A stretch of 64,000 nucleotides of DNA from Ferrovibrio sp. (GTDB lineage Bacteria > Pseudomonadota > Alphaproteobacteria > Ferrovibrionales > Ferrovibrionaceae), in NCBI RefSeq assembly GCF_019636075.1, contig NZ_JAHBYG010000004.1:1-64000 (forward strand), given 5' to 3'. Numbering within the stretch: position 1 is the stretch's first letter; each line of letters begins with the position of its first letter. The translations under genes were made by a program, and so were the position numbers. The notes beneath the pieces are model-generated. The model saw only the letters and a list, made by a program, of their open reading frames with translations, did not search any database and was not told the origin of the DNA. This document shows positions 1 through 7,920 of the stretch, one piece after another.

Positions 1-1
1 C

Positions 2-271
2 CAGCAGAGCACAGGTCTCGACGAAACCTGGCAGCCGATTGCCGAAGATGGCCAGCTTGGCCCGGTGACGGCGAAAAGCTTCGCAACCCTGGCCAAGCGC
101 CTGCCGGCGGACAGCATGGCATCGCTGTTCGATCTCGGCACGCCGCCCTCGGTTGGTGCGGCGGGCAACAGAAAGGCCAAGCCCGCAAGCCAGATGTCCG
201 CAGCTCTCAGCCCGCGACCCAAATCCGCGACAGCGCCTGCGCACCGGTATGCTGTGACTGGTATGCTGTGA
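2..271 (+). CDS. 3' end of an unknown protein (partial)
   Basis: An open frame runs in from the left edge and gives 89 codons before a TGA at 269-271. The visible tail is QQSTGLDETWQPIAEDG followed by an Ala/Pro/Ser/Lys-rich low-complexity end, as is common for disordered C-termini. I do not recognise a domain. The last codons and the stop lie inside a 14-bp tandem repeat, so the C-terminus has probably been reshaped by repeat expansion. Its start is outside the window. It could also be a spurious open frame, since no conserved motif supports it. Confidence 0.4.
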   Translation, partial: QQSTGLDETWQPIAEDGQLGPVTAKSFATLAKRLPADSMASLFDLGTPPSVGAAGNRKAKPASQMSAALSPRPKSATAPAHRYAVTGML

Positions 272-301
272 CTGGCATGCCGTGAATGGTATGCCGTGAC
301 T
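246..301. repeat. 14-bp tandem repeat, four copies
   Basis: Four consecutive 14-bp units (246-259, 260-273, 274-287, 288-301) of the form GGTATGCTGTGACT. The first two are identical; the last two differ by one to three bases. The stop codon of the partial gene lies in the second copy. Confidence 0.85.
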
Positions 302-303
302 AT

Positions 304-347
304 CGTCACCCTCGCAGCCAGGTCTCGTTCTTGGGCGAGGGTCCATG
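304..347. repeat. Dispersed palindromic element, family B
   Basis: The arms CGTCACCCTCG (304-314) and CGAGGGTCCATG (336-347) are complementary over CACCCTCG/CGAGGGT(C) and can form a hairpin. The same arms with different loops recur at 19498-19529 and 45658-45700, always between genes. Confidence 0.7.
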
Positions 348-363
348 CCCACGCGGCCGGGCT

Positions 364-1131
364 TCACTCCGCCAGGAAGCGGCGATAGGCGGCGGCGAGA
401 TCGGGCGTCACGGCTTCCACGATGCGTTTGCCATGCTCGGCGCTGGCCAGAGCCGGGTTGGAGCCGATGCGGCCATCGGGAAACCGGCTGCGGTAATCGG
501 TGGAATCCGTGAAGCGGCCAGACGGCGCCACGCGCGGGCTCATCTCGGCGCTCTTGATCGCGTCCGGATAGGCGTAATAGGTCACGCTCACTTCGCTGGG
601 CGTGGCATGGCTGCCTTCCTCGGCACCGTATAATTCGCGCGAGAGGCGATGAGCAGCTTCGCTCTCCCACCAATTCTTGATGGCGCAGCGCGGCCGCAGC
701 GCGTTGCTCGCCCCAGAACCATTGCCGTCGTCGGGCCGGCGCAGCGAATGCTCGGCATAGATTTCCGAGAAGGCCGCCGTCACGGTCGCCACGTTGCCGC
801 CATGGCCGTTGATGAAAAAGAACTTGTCGAAGCCATGGCGCGCCAGCGACTGCACCATGTCGCGCACCACCGCGATCAGGGTGGTGGGCCGCAAGGTCAT
901 GCTGCCGGCGAAACCCAGGTGATGCTGCGCCATGCCCACATTGATGGTGGGGCCCACCAGGGCATCCTCGGCCTCGCCCACCGCGCGGGCGAATACCTCG
1001 GCGCAGATCGCATCGGTGCCGATCAGGCCGTTGGGGCCATGCTGCTCGGTGGAGCCGATGGGCAGGATGATGCCGGTGGAGCGGGCGAGGCGGGCTTCCA
1101 CCTCGGCCCAGGTGCAAAGATGCAGCAGCAT
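364..1131 (-). CDS. Creatininase-family amidohydrolase
   Basis: A 255-aa member of the creatininase/creatinine amidohydrolase fold, a family of metal-dependent amide hydrolases that includes creatininase and FAPy deformylase. The metal-site motif GSTEQHGP with E29 and H31 is followed by GTD (D40), and NGHGGN lies near residue 105. The HGPNGLIGTD version is typical of an uncharacterised proteobacterial subgroup, so creatinine is probably not the substrate. I prefer the ATG at 1131 because family members begin close to the LCTW-x-EVE segment and an AGGA lies upstream; an in-frame ATG at 1173 would add 14 residues. It is a single minus-strand gene, divergent from rpsD. Confidence 0.85.
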   Translation of the reverse strand: MLLHLCTWAEVEARLARSTGIILPIGSTEQHGPNGLIGTDAICAEVFARAVGEAEDALVGPTINVGMAQHHLGFAGSMTLRPTTLIAVVRDMVQSLARHGFDKFFFINGHGGNVATVTAAFSEIYAEHSLRRPDDGNGSGASNALRPRCAIKNWWESEAAHRLSRELYGAEEGSHATPSEVSVTYYAYPDAIKSAEMSPRVAPSGRFTDSTDYRSRFPDGRIGSNPALASAEHGKRIVEAVTPDLAAAYRRFLAE

Positions 1132-1216
1132 TCCAGTTTTGTTCCTATCATTGGGGCGTTGGCGGTATTCCATACCCTCTGCCCGGCCAAGTCCAGGCTT
1201 CCGCCATTCACCGGCC

Positions 1217-1271
1217 CACAGGTGACCGGCCCAGAGGTGACCGGCCCACGGGTGACCAGCCCACGGGCCAG
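1217..1271. repeat. 15-bp tandem repeat around GGTGACC
   Basis: Three 15-bp units (1217-1231, 1232-1246, 1247-1261) of CACAGGTGACCGGCC type plus a partial fourth copy, in the divergent spacer between the creatininase-family gene and rpsD. Each unit carries the near-palindrome GGTGACC. It could be an iterated binding site or a simple slippage repeat. Confidence 0.75.
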
Positions 1272-1428
1272 CTTCTACACGGTTGGCGGAATCGGCTTGA
1301 CGGCGGGGGGGTTATCCTTATGATGCCCCCGCCCTCTCCGCCCCCCTCAGGCGGAGCGATCGGCATTCCTTGCGCGGAACGGATCGTCACGGCTGCCGAG
1401 CCGCCCGCGCGCCGACCAGGAACGACTT

Positions 1429-2043
1429 ATGACCAAACGCGTTGAGTCCAAGTACAAGATCAACCGCCGCCTGAACGAAAACTTGTGGGGCCGGGCCAAG
1501 AGCCCTGTCAACAAGCGCGGTTATCCGCCGGGTCAGCATGGCCAGAAGCGCAAGAAGCCCACCGACTATGGTGTGCAGCTGATGGCCAAGCAGCGCCTGA
1601 AGGGTTACTACGGCAACATCACCGAGAAGCAGTTCCGCCGCACCTTCGACGAGGCCGTCCGCCGCACCGGCGACTCCTCGGAGAATCTGATCGGTCTGCT
1701 GGAGCGTCGCCTGGATGCGGTGATCTACCGCATGAAGGTGGTGCCCACCGTGTTCGCCGCCCGCCAGTTCATCAATCACGGCCATGTGGCTGTGAACGGC
1801 AAGCGCGTCACCATCGCCTCCTACCAGGTGCGCGTGGGCGACGTGATCGAGCTGCGCGGCAAGGCCCGCGATCTGGTGATCGTGCAGGAAGCGCTCAAGA
1901 GCAGCGAGCGCGACGTGCCGGATTACATCGATCTGGATCAGGGCAAGCTGAAAGCCACCTTCACCCGCGTGCCGCTGTTGGCGGACGTGCCCTATCCGGT
2001 GAAGATGGAGCCCAATCTGGTGGTGGAATTCTATTCGCGCTGA
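1429..2043 (+). CDS. rpsD: 30S ribosomal protein S4
   Basis: A 204-aa S4 protein of the usual length. It binds 16S rRNA early in small-subunit assembly. The N-terminal domain starts [13 protein letters not shown], with [12 protein letters not shown] following, and the S4 RNA-binding domain is seen at about 94-155 (RRLDAVIYR, then [14 protein letters not shown]). The protein ends in the common VVEFYSR. It is monocistronic here and is followed by a strong intrinsic terminator. The AGGAA ahead of the ATG is a good ribosome binding site. Confidence 0.98.
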   Translation: MTKRVESKYKINRRLNENLWGRAKSPVNKRGYPPGQHGQKRKKPTDYGVQLMAKQRLKGYYGNITEKQFRRTFDEAVRRTGDSSENLIGLLERRLDAVIYRMKVVPTVFAARQFINHGHVAVNGKRVTIASYQVRVGDVIELRGKARDLVIVQEALKSSERDVPDYIDLDQGKLKATFTRVPLLADVPYPVKMEPNLVVEFYSR

Positions 2044-2071
2044 TTATCCAGCCGGATATCCAACCAAACGG

Positions 2072-2098
2072 AAAAGCCGCTCCCAGAGCGGCTTTTTT
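2072..2098 (+). terminator. Rho-independent terminator of rpsD
   Basis: An 11-bp perfect stem, 2072-2082 against 2086-2096, with a CCA loop. The right arm runs into a run of six T. It lies 28 bases after the rpsD stop. Confidence 0.92.
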
Positions 2099-2135
2099 GT
2101 TGGGCGGCTTTTTTGTTTCGGGCAGCTTTTTTGTT
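2088..2135. repeat. Triplicated terminator tail
   Basis: The right arm plus T-run of the rpsD terminator (GCGGCTTTTTTGTT) is repeated at 2104-2117 and, as GCAGCTTTTTTGTT, at 2122-2135. Only the first copy has a matching left arm next to it. Confidence 0.8.
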
Positions 2136-2158
2136 GGGTGATTGTGTTTCGGGCGGGC

Positions 2159-2533
2159 TTAAGCCGCCTGCTTGTCCGCGCTCTTGCTTGCCGCAGCCGC
2201 CTCATCCTCGGCACGCCAGCGCCGGGCGATGCTGTCCAGCAATTCCAGCGCCGGGTTCAGCTCCACGCCACGCGCGGCCAGGCTGTAGGTCACCTGCGGC
2301 GGAATGCTGGGCGTATGCTCGCGGTTCACCAGGCCATGGGCTTCCAGCAGGCGCAGGCGCTCGGTCAGCACCTTGGCGGAAATCCCCACCACCTGGCGCT
2401 TCAGCGCGCCGAAGCGCATCGGGCCATTGTTGCGCAGGATCCACAGGATATACGGCGTCCAGGGGCCCATCAGCAGCCTGAGCAGGCTTTCCATCGGGCA
2501 GGTGACATCGGCTTTCTGGGTGGCTTTCGACAT
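2159..2533 (-). CDS. HxlR-family winged-helix regulator
   Basis: A 124-aa small DNA-binding protein of the HxlR type (formaldehyde/redox/quinone regulators in other bacteria). The hallmark CPME near the N-terminus supplies the family cysteine, followed by GPWTPYILW and the winged helix (MRFGALKRQ, ISAKVLTERLRLLE, GLVNRE). The start at 2533 is set by an AGGAGG 8 bases upstream; an in-frame ATG at 2635 lacks a comparable site. No partner gene is adjacent on its 5' side, so the target is unknown. The C-terminal tail is Ala/Lys rich. Confidence 0.85.
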   Translation of the reverse strand: MSKATQKADVTCPMESLLRLLMGPWTPYILWILRNNGPMRFGALKRQVVGISAKVLTERLRLLEAHGLVNREHTPSIPPQVTYSLAARGVELNPALELLDSIARRWRAEDEAAAASKSADKQAA

Positions 2534-2642
2534 GGGGCGTTCCTCCTGGCAGCAGGCCTTCCCTGGCAGGCTTTCAGCAGTTACCAAATAGAACGTAGTA
2601 TATTTTTTCAAGTGCGGATTGCGCAGGCCGGCCATGCACCGA

Positions 2643-3017
2643 TCAAGTATCCGCCTGTAATAGCAGACTTTCAGCGGGAATTCGCCAATCTCTATGTAGT
2701 TTGAAGGCCTGCTCCATGGTCAGACCGCGCTTGCCATTCAGGATTTCCGAGGCCCGCGACTTGGATCCCAGCAGCCGCGCCAAATCGGCCTGGCTCAAAC
2801 CATCGACCTGCATGCGGTATTTAATCGCCGAAACCGCGTCGGGTGCGGCGACCGGCCAATGGGCATCCTCATAGGCCGCGATCAGCGCCGCCAATACATC
2901 GAAGCGATCAGCCGCAGCGCTGCCGGGCTCCGGTTCCTTGTCGAAATAGCGCTCTATCTCGTGCAAGGCCCAGTCGTAATCGGCTTCATTGCGCAAGGGT
3001 TTGATATTCCGCATCAC
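2643..3017 (-). CDS. higA: HigA-type antitoxin
   Basis: A 124-aa protein with an N-terminal acidic region (EADYDWALHEIERYFDKE), typical of longer HigA antitoxins, and a C-terminal XRE helix-turn-helix (LSQADLARLLGSKSRASEILNGKR). It should bind and neutralise the HigB toxin encoded directly upstream and repress the shared promoter. Its ATG overlaps the higB stop by 4 bp, so the pair is translationally coupled. The toxin-first gene order is the one characteristic of higBA. Confidence 0.88.
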   Translation of the reverse strand: MMRNIKPLRNEADYDWALHEIERYFDKEPEPGSAAADRFDVLAALIAAYEDAHWPVAAPDAVSAIKYRMQVDGLSQADLARLLGSKSRASEILNGKRGLTMEQAFKLHRDWRIPAESLLLQADT

Positions 3018-3310
3018 ACTGTCTCCGCATCAATCCGATCATAAGCCGCATGGGTGCCGACGAATTTGATCAGCACGCGCTTGTAGGTGTAAGACACCCG
3101 CACCACCAGCCGGTATTTGTTGCCGCCGATATCGAAAATCAGTCGATTGTCGGCGATGAAATCCACCGTGGCGCCGAACATTGTTTTCACATCGGCCGGG
3201 CCGGCCCATTGCGCCTTGCTGACCGCCGCATACCAGCTGCGCAGCGGTATCTCGGCCTGGCCATGTTTGCGCCAGAAAAGCTGCAATGTGCGGCGCGCGA
3301 TAACCTGCAT
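3014..3310 (-). CDS. higB: HigB-type mRNA interferase toxin
   Basis: A 98-aa HigB/RelE-superfamily toxin, a ribosome-dependent mRNA endonuclease in characterised members. Family features are MQVIARRTLQLFW at the start, SWYAAVSKAQW, the NRLIFDIGGNKYRLVV strand pair and the end (LIKFVGTHAAYDRID). It is full length for the family and intact. It is the first gene of a two-gene operon with higA, in a region where genes alternate in strand. Confidence 0.9.
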   Translation of the reverse strand: MQVIARRTLQLFWRKHGQAEIPLRSWYAAVSKAQWAGPADVKTMFGATVDFIADNRLIFDIGGNKYRLVVRVSYTYKRVLIKFVGTHAAYDRIDAETV

Positions 3311-3351
3311 GCGGGCAGGTTAGCAGCTTCCCTATTGCCGAACAAGCGGAA

Positions 3352-3368
3352 GTTCCCAAATATGGAAC
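3352..3368 (-). promoter_or_regulatory. Candidate HigBA operator
   Basis: The inverted repeat GTTCC-7-GGAAC lies 42-58 bases upstream of the higB start in an A+T-richer spacer. Autoregulation through such a site is usual for HigA. The assignment is by position and symmetry only. Confidence 0.35.
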
Positions 3369-3381
3369 CTCCAATATGGCC

Positions 3382-4284
3382 CTATCGGAATTCCGCCTTC
3401 TGCACCGCCAGGCCCGGCAGATGCTGGCTGGCCCAGTCGGCGCGGGTAAACACCTGGGCATTGGCGCGCGCCGCTTTCAGGGCGGCAAAATCGAGATCGG
3501 CATAGACCCAGCCCGGCTTGTCGACCTCGCCTTGCGCCAGCACGCCATCATCGGGAAAGCCGCGATCCGGCGTGGCATAGGCGGCGGCCATGCCGCGATT
3601 GACATCCACCGCCGGCGACCATTGCGCTTCGCCCACGGTTTGCGCCACCGCCACATAGATCTGGCTTTCCAGCGCACGCGCACGCGCCCCCACATGCACG
3701 CGATGCAGCCCGGCAAGCGTATCGGTGCAAGACGGCGCCAGTACCAGATCGGCGCCGGCCTCGGCCAGCGCACGCGCGATCAGCGGGAATTCGATATCGT
3801 AGCAGATGGCGATGCCGAAGCTTGTGCCATCGGGCAAGGCAAACAGGTGCAGCGCCGCGCCGCCCTGGATGATCCAGTCCTCGCGCTCGAAGCGCGTCAT
3901 CTGCCGCTTGTCCTGATGCGCCTCGCGGCCATCGGGATCGTAAACATAGGCGCGGTTGATGAAGCTGCCGTCTTCCAGGCGCACCGGAAAACTGCCGGCG
4001 ATGATCGTGACGCCATGGCGCTTGGCGGCATCGGCATGCGCCTTGCGATAGGCCGGCAGCAGATCCTGCATCGCCGCGATGCTGCCCAGCAGATCGGATT
4101 GCACATGGGGCGCCAGCAGCGAAGCCAACTCCATCGATCCGTATTCGGGAAACAGCAGCAGTTTGGCATCGGCAACGGCTGCCTGCTTCACCCAGGCATC
4201 GAGATGCGTCTGCCAATCCGCCGGCGCGGCGAATTGCCCGATGGGGTATTGCGCCAAAGCCACACGCAGGGGCGCGCTTTTCAT
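3382..4284 (-). CDS. Nitrilase-superfamily carbon-nitrogen hydrolase
   Basis: A 300-aa enzyme of the nitrilase superfamily, cytoplasmic amide or nitrile hydrolases. The catalytic Glu-Lys-Cys triad is visible as E47 in FPEYGS, K126 in DKRQM and C161 in ICYDIEFP. The substrate is not deducible; the sequence resembles the group often annotated as omega-amidase-like or generic C-N hydrolase. Its ATG overlaps the stop of the upstream GNAT gene by 4 bp, making it the last gene of a three-gene minus-strand operon (NTF2-like, GNAT, hydrolase). Confidence 0.9.
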   Translation of the reverse strand: MKSAPLRVALAQYPIGQFAAPADWQTHLDAWVKQAAVADAKLLLFPEYGSMELASLLAPHVQSDLLGSIAAMQDLLPAYRKAHADAAKRHGVTIIAGSFPVRLEDGSFINRAYVYDPDGREAHQDKRQMTRFEREDWIIQGGAALHLFALPDGTSFGIAICYDIEFPLIARALAEAGADLVLAPSCTDTLAGLHRVHVGARARALESQIYVAVAQTVGEAQWSPAVDVNRGMAAAYATPDRGFPDDGVLAQGEVDKPGWVYADLDFAALKAARANAQVFTRADWASQHLPGLAVQKAEFR

Positions 4285-4871
4285 GCCGGCAGCTCACGCA
4301 TCCAATAGATCATCGGCTTCTCCGTCGCCGTATCGTCGCCGATATCCTTCCAGGAAAAGCCGGCGCGCAGATCGGGCCGTTGATGATAGCCGCGCTTGCG
4401 CCAGAATGCATCCAGCGGCACGTAATCCGCGGGCCTGGCCGGATGATCGGCCGGGCGCTGCACGCCGCAGAAACAGCAGATCGTCTTGCCGTTGCGGCGC
4501 GCGGCGGCCTCGCGGCGGCGGAAGAAATCCACGCCCACGCCTTGGCCGCGATAGCCGGGCAGCAACACGCTTTCGCCGAAATAATAAATCGGCGCGATAT
4601 CCATGCCGGCCTCGATGAACGGCGCGCGCACGAAATCGGCTTCTTCTTCCAGCGCCAGGGCCGTGGCCGCGCCCACCGCGCGGTCGCCATCATACGCCAC
4701 GGCGATATAGCCGGTTTTCGCTTCGGCATAGCGGCGCAGATAGCCGCGCTCGTATTCCACGTCGCCTTCATAGAGATATGGCCAGGCGCGGAAAACTTCG
4801 ATACGCAGGCGCGCCAGATCGTCCAGCCGCGCGATCAGCGCCGAACCGGACAGATCCTCCATGCGCAGCAT
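4281..4871 (-). CDS. GNAT-family N-acetyltransferase
   Basis: A 196-aa acetyltransferase. The acetyl-CoA loop is YRGQGVG after the conserved strand ESVLLPG, and FWRKRGY lies near the end. The substrate is unknown; linkage to a C-N hydrolase and an NTF2-fold protein suggests acylation and deacylation of a shared small amine, which is inference. The start lies one base after the stop of the upstream NTF2-like gene. Confidence 0.87.
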   Translation of the reverse strand: MLRMEDLSGSALIARLDDLARLRIEVFRAWPYLYEGDVEYERGYLRRYAEAKTGYIAVAYDGDRAVGAATALALEEEADFVRAPFIEAGMDIAPIYYFGESVLLPGYRGQGVGVDFFRRREAAARRNGKTICCFCGVQRPADHPARPADYVPLDAFWRKRGYHQRPDLRAGFSWKDIGDDTATEKPMIYWMRELPA

Positions 4872-4872
4872 A

Positions 4873-5313
4873 TCAGGCGCCCACCTGCCGCAGCCAATCC
4901 TGCAGATTATAATAATTGCTGATGCGCGCGACCTTGCCGTTTTTCACCTCGAAGAATGCACCGGCCGGCAGCACGTATTTCTGCCCCGTGGCCGGCGGCA
5001 GGCCGTCATCGGTAGCCTTGTAGGTGCCGAGCACGGTGAATTCCGCCGAGGCGCGCGAGCCGTCCTCATTGGTGGCGATGCTGATATCGACGATCTGTTC
5101 GGAATAACAGCGATCCATCCGGGCCAGAAAAGCGCGGAAGGCCTCCCGCCCGGTCTCGCGGCCGCCCTGGTTGATGTCATGCGCCACATCGTCGGTCAGC
5201 AAAGCGAGAAAGCCCTCGATATCAAGCCGGTTGAAGGCTGCGTAGTAGTTCTCGATCAGGCTTCTGGTCTGGCTGGCGGCAGATTGGGCGGCAGTAGATT
5301 GGGCGGCAGACAT
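4873..5313 (-). CDS. SnoaL/NTF2-like (ketosteroid-isomerase-related) protein
   Basis: A 146-aa alpha+beta barrel protein of the SnoaL/NTF2 superfamily. The core runs from IENYYAAFNRLDIEGFLALL through the strand DVAHDINQGG to ARISNYYNLQDWL. Members are isomerases, cyclases or binding proteins, so function cannot be set from sequence. It is the first gene of the operon that continues with the GNAT and C-N hydrolase genes; I recall the same trio in other alphaproteobacteria, but could not check it here. The N-terminal SAAQSTAAQSAASQT stretch is low complexity. Confidence 0.8.
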   Translation of the reverse strand: MSAAQSTAAQSAASQTRSLIENYYAAFNRLDIEGFLALLTDDVAHDINQGGRETGREAFRAFLARMDRCYSEQIVDISIATNEDGSRASAEFTVLGTYKATDDGLPPATGQKYVLPAGAFFEVKNGKVARISNYYNLQDWLRQVGA

Positions 5314-5497
5314 CGAAAATTCCCCTCACGCGGCAAAGATTTACGGCAGAGCCGGGCTTACGCCCGGCCATGATTGTGTGCAGCGCCGTCCAATAGCAAA
5401 GGCATGGCGGTATGTGAAAGCAATAATTTGAGTCGACGGGAAATATACTTTTACGATAATATAAAACTATAAAACACCAATAAGTGGGGGCTTTGTC

Positions 5498-7750
5498 ATG
5501 AACTTTCAAATGCTTAAGTTCGCTGGCGTGGCCCTGCTGGGGCTGAGCCTGCTGGGCTGCAATACAACCAGGTTCGAAAGGCAGAAAAACCAGCTGCCGA
5601 CAGGAAGTGAATTGGGCCAGACCACCCTGACGGTGATGGGGCTCACCCGCTGGGACGATATCGCCGACAAGTTACAGCCGGAATTCACGCTCACCCCTGC
5701 CGATGCTCTGGGCCGGGTGTTGCCTATCACCGGACAGAATGAGGAATTCCTTCGTTCCGTGCTGGGATTTTCGGGGGCGTTTTCGCCGGCTTTTTCAAGC
5801 CTCAACAGCAGCCGCACGGTCAGCACCACCGATGGCGTCAGCACATCCACCGCCAGCAAGACCTTGACCCGCTCCGATGGTGAGGTACCTGAAACCAATG
5901 ATGTGGACCTGAGCGGCAAAGCCAAAGATATCGGCCGGGCCAGCGGCATGTTAGGGCAGGTGAATCCCGTTCTGCATTACGAAAGCGCGTTCAATTTTTT
6001 CACTTATGTGCAAATCCTCAACAACACGATCAAGAGCGTTGCCAAGCAGGAGGATGAAGAAGCGTTTATCCTGCGCGTGAAAGTGGGGGCACAGCCCTAT
6101 TACCGTTCAGCCGGCGTAGACCTTTATGCATCGCTATCCGTGTTTCTTGCCAACCGCGCGACTGAACTGCCCAGCCTGCCCGATTGGCGCTTGAAAGAAA
6201 TTGTGGAGCAATACAAGGCTGCTAATGAAAAAATAAAGCCTGCAATTCTCAGTAAGGCTGTCCCCACGCAGCCGAAGCCGGATGACGCCCTCCGCACCGA
6301 GCGCGTGCGCGTCTTGCCCTTGCTGGCCAGCGATAATATTGAACTCACGCAATCCTCGCGCTCGGCAAATGAATTGCGGCAATTCTCGTTGGCCTTGAAC
6401 CTGATGGTGAAAGGCTTCGGTGCCAGCCTGGGTGCCGACAAGCTCAATGAGGCATTGCAAACCTATCTGACCCGCGAAGAAAACAGCGTGATGGCGGTGA
6501 CTTCATTGACCGAGAATTCCGTGCAGGCCCGCTTCGGTGCCACGCGGATCGGAGCGGATGCCTATGCCATGAGTGAGCGGGTGCAAAATATCACCTTGCT
6601 GGTTTTCGTGCCGAAAAAGGAGAAACGCACCGCCGAGAATCTGCGTGTGACCGGCAGAATTCTGGCGCGCAATGCCGCCACGGGCGAGCCGAAGGATTAT
6701 GGCTCGGCCGACCCCATCGAGGATTATATATCGCCGGCGCTTGATAAGGCCGCTTTCACCTATAGCCCTAAAAAAATCAATGCAAGCGCGCTGGATGATA
6801 TCAAGCTGGTCTGCAACACCTCGGATCTTGCGAAGAAGTTGAAAGATATTTCCACTGCGGGCAACGATGCCACGAAGCCGGCCGATGCCAAGGAAAAATT
6901 CGACCGGGCTTTCAAATGGGAATTGTTCAATCTGTCTTATCGCAATCTACCCGGCTGTTTTAAATGGATGCTGGAGGCTGTAACCCAAGAAAGCGATTAC
7001 TGGCAATTCCTGTGGAACGATCTGGCACAGGCGGCAGGTGCCAGTAACCGCATGTCTGGTTATGCGCAATTGCAGGATGCCCCGGCTGAAGAAGCGCCCA
7101 ATAGCAATCAACTTGTGCTGTTGCAAGATGACGGCAAGGCCGAGACGCGCGCTACGATATTCGGCGGCAAGAATTTGCCGGTTGCCAAGCTGACCGGACG
7201 TCTGCCGGTTGGAACACAGGAATATCTTTATGGCCGCGTGGCCGCAGGCAGTGCCGCCAATACCATTCAGATTGCCTTTCCGTCGCTGAAGGCATTGGAA
7301 CTCAAACCGGAGACCAATGCAAAATTGGAATTGCTGAAAGCCGATGGCAGCGTGTTTTCCAGCCACCCGGTCAAACTTTCCACCATCGCGGAAAAACCCA
7401 CGGCGGCTATCGAGTTAAAAACCAGCATCAGCCAGATTGCCGCCAGCAATGGCGAGGGCAGCCTGCGCCTTCTTGCCACGATCAAAACCGCCAAGGTTGG
7501 AAATGCCGAGCAGGCCATGGCGGATAATGTGGAAATCGCCGTTGCCGGGGCGGAATTGGTGAATGCCGAAGGCAGTGCCGTCAGCCTCAAGGGCGACAAG
7601 GCGATCATTACCGGCAATGGCGCCGTGACGCTGAAATTGCGCAACTTGATCCGCGGCGAGAAAGTGCGGCTGGCCGCCATCGCCAAAAAAGGCGGCAAGA
7701 CCGTTCAATCGGAAAACCTAGAATGGTCGGTGGCTGTCGCCAGCGAATGA
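5498..7750 (+). CDS. Large orphan lipoprotein of unknown function
   Basis: A 750-aa protein with a lipoprotein signal peptide: MNFQ, hydrophobic core, LLGC lipobox with Cys21. No later hydrophobic segment is long enough for a membrane helix, so it should be a membrane-anchored periplasmic or surface protein. I see no known domain. A Ser/Thr-rich stretch lies near 100-130, a helical middle at about 170-360, two conserved-looking cysteines near residues 440 and 485, and a beta-rich, Ig-like-looking C-terminal 200 residues. The DNA is visibly less G+C rich than neighbouring genes, suggesting transfer. GGGGG precedes the ATG by 7 bases. The spacer 5314-5497 is A+T rich and serves two divergent transcripts. 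Confidence 0.85.
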   Translation: MNFQMLKFAGVALLGLSLLGCNTTRFERQKNQLPTGSELGQTTLTVMGLTRWDDIADKLQPEFTLTPADALGRVLPITGQNEEFLRSVLGFSGAFSPAFSSLNSSRTVSTTDGVSTSTASKTLTRSDGEVPETNDVDLSGKAKDIGRASGMLGQVNPVLHYESAFNFFTYVQILNNTIKSVAKQEDEEAFILRVKVGAQPYYRSAGVDLYASLSVFLANRATELPSLPDWRLKEIVEQYKAANEKIKPAILSKAVPTQPKPDDALRTERVRVLPLLASDNIELTQSSRSANELRQFSLALNLMVKGFGASLGADKLNEALQTYLTREENSVMAVTSLTENSVQARFGATRIGADAYAMSERVQNITLLVFVPKKEKRTAENLRVTGRILARNAATGEPKDYGSADPIEDYISPALDKAAFTYSPKKINASALDDIKLVCNTSDLAKKLKDISTAGNDATKPADAKEKFDRAFKWELFNLSYRNLPGCFKWMLEAVTQESDYWQFLWNDLAQAAGASNRMSGYAQLQDAPAEEAPNSNQLVLLQDDGKAETRATIFGGKNLPVAKLTGRLPVGTQEYLYGRVAAGSAANTIQIAFPSLKALELKPETNAKLELLKADGSVFSSHPVKLSTIAEKPTAAIELKTSISQIAASNGEGSLRLLATIKTAKVGNAEQAMADNVEIAVAGAELVNAEGSAVSLKGDKAIITGNGAVTLKLRNLIRGEKVRLAAIAKKGGKTVQSENLEWSVAVASE

Positions 7751-7779
7751 TCGATCAACACAAACGATGAGACATTGCT

Positions 7780-7914
7780 ATGGCGAAAAGAAAACCGGAA
7801 ACAACCAAGCAGAAAGACAAAACGCCAGCCGATACCAAACAACCGAGTGGTGCAACCGGAGACGCCGATGGCCTTCCGCCGCCGCCCAAGCGCAAACGTA
7901 AAAAACCGAATTGA
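7780..7914 (+). CDS. Small basic Lys/Pro-rich protein (44 aa)
   Basis: A 44-codon frame starts 29 bases after the lipoprotein stop. The product is highly charged, with Lys/Thr/Gln in the first half and LPPPPKRKRKKPN at the end, and no hydrophobic segment. The ribosome binding site is weak (GATGAG). It shares the lower G+C of the lipoprotein gene and is probably co-transcribed with it. No family recognised; it may be a chance frame. Confidence 0.45.
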   Translation: MAKRKPETTKQKDKTPADTKQPSGATGDADGLPPPPKRKRKKPN

Positions 7915-7920
7915 ACCGCG

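Noticed and set aside
5314..5497. Riboswitch ahead of the lipoprotein gene
   Set aside because: The spacer is only A+T rich; I found no stable multi-stem fold or known aptamer core.
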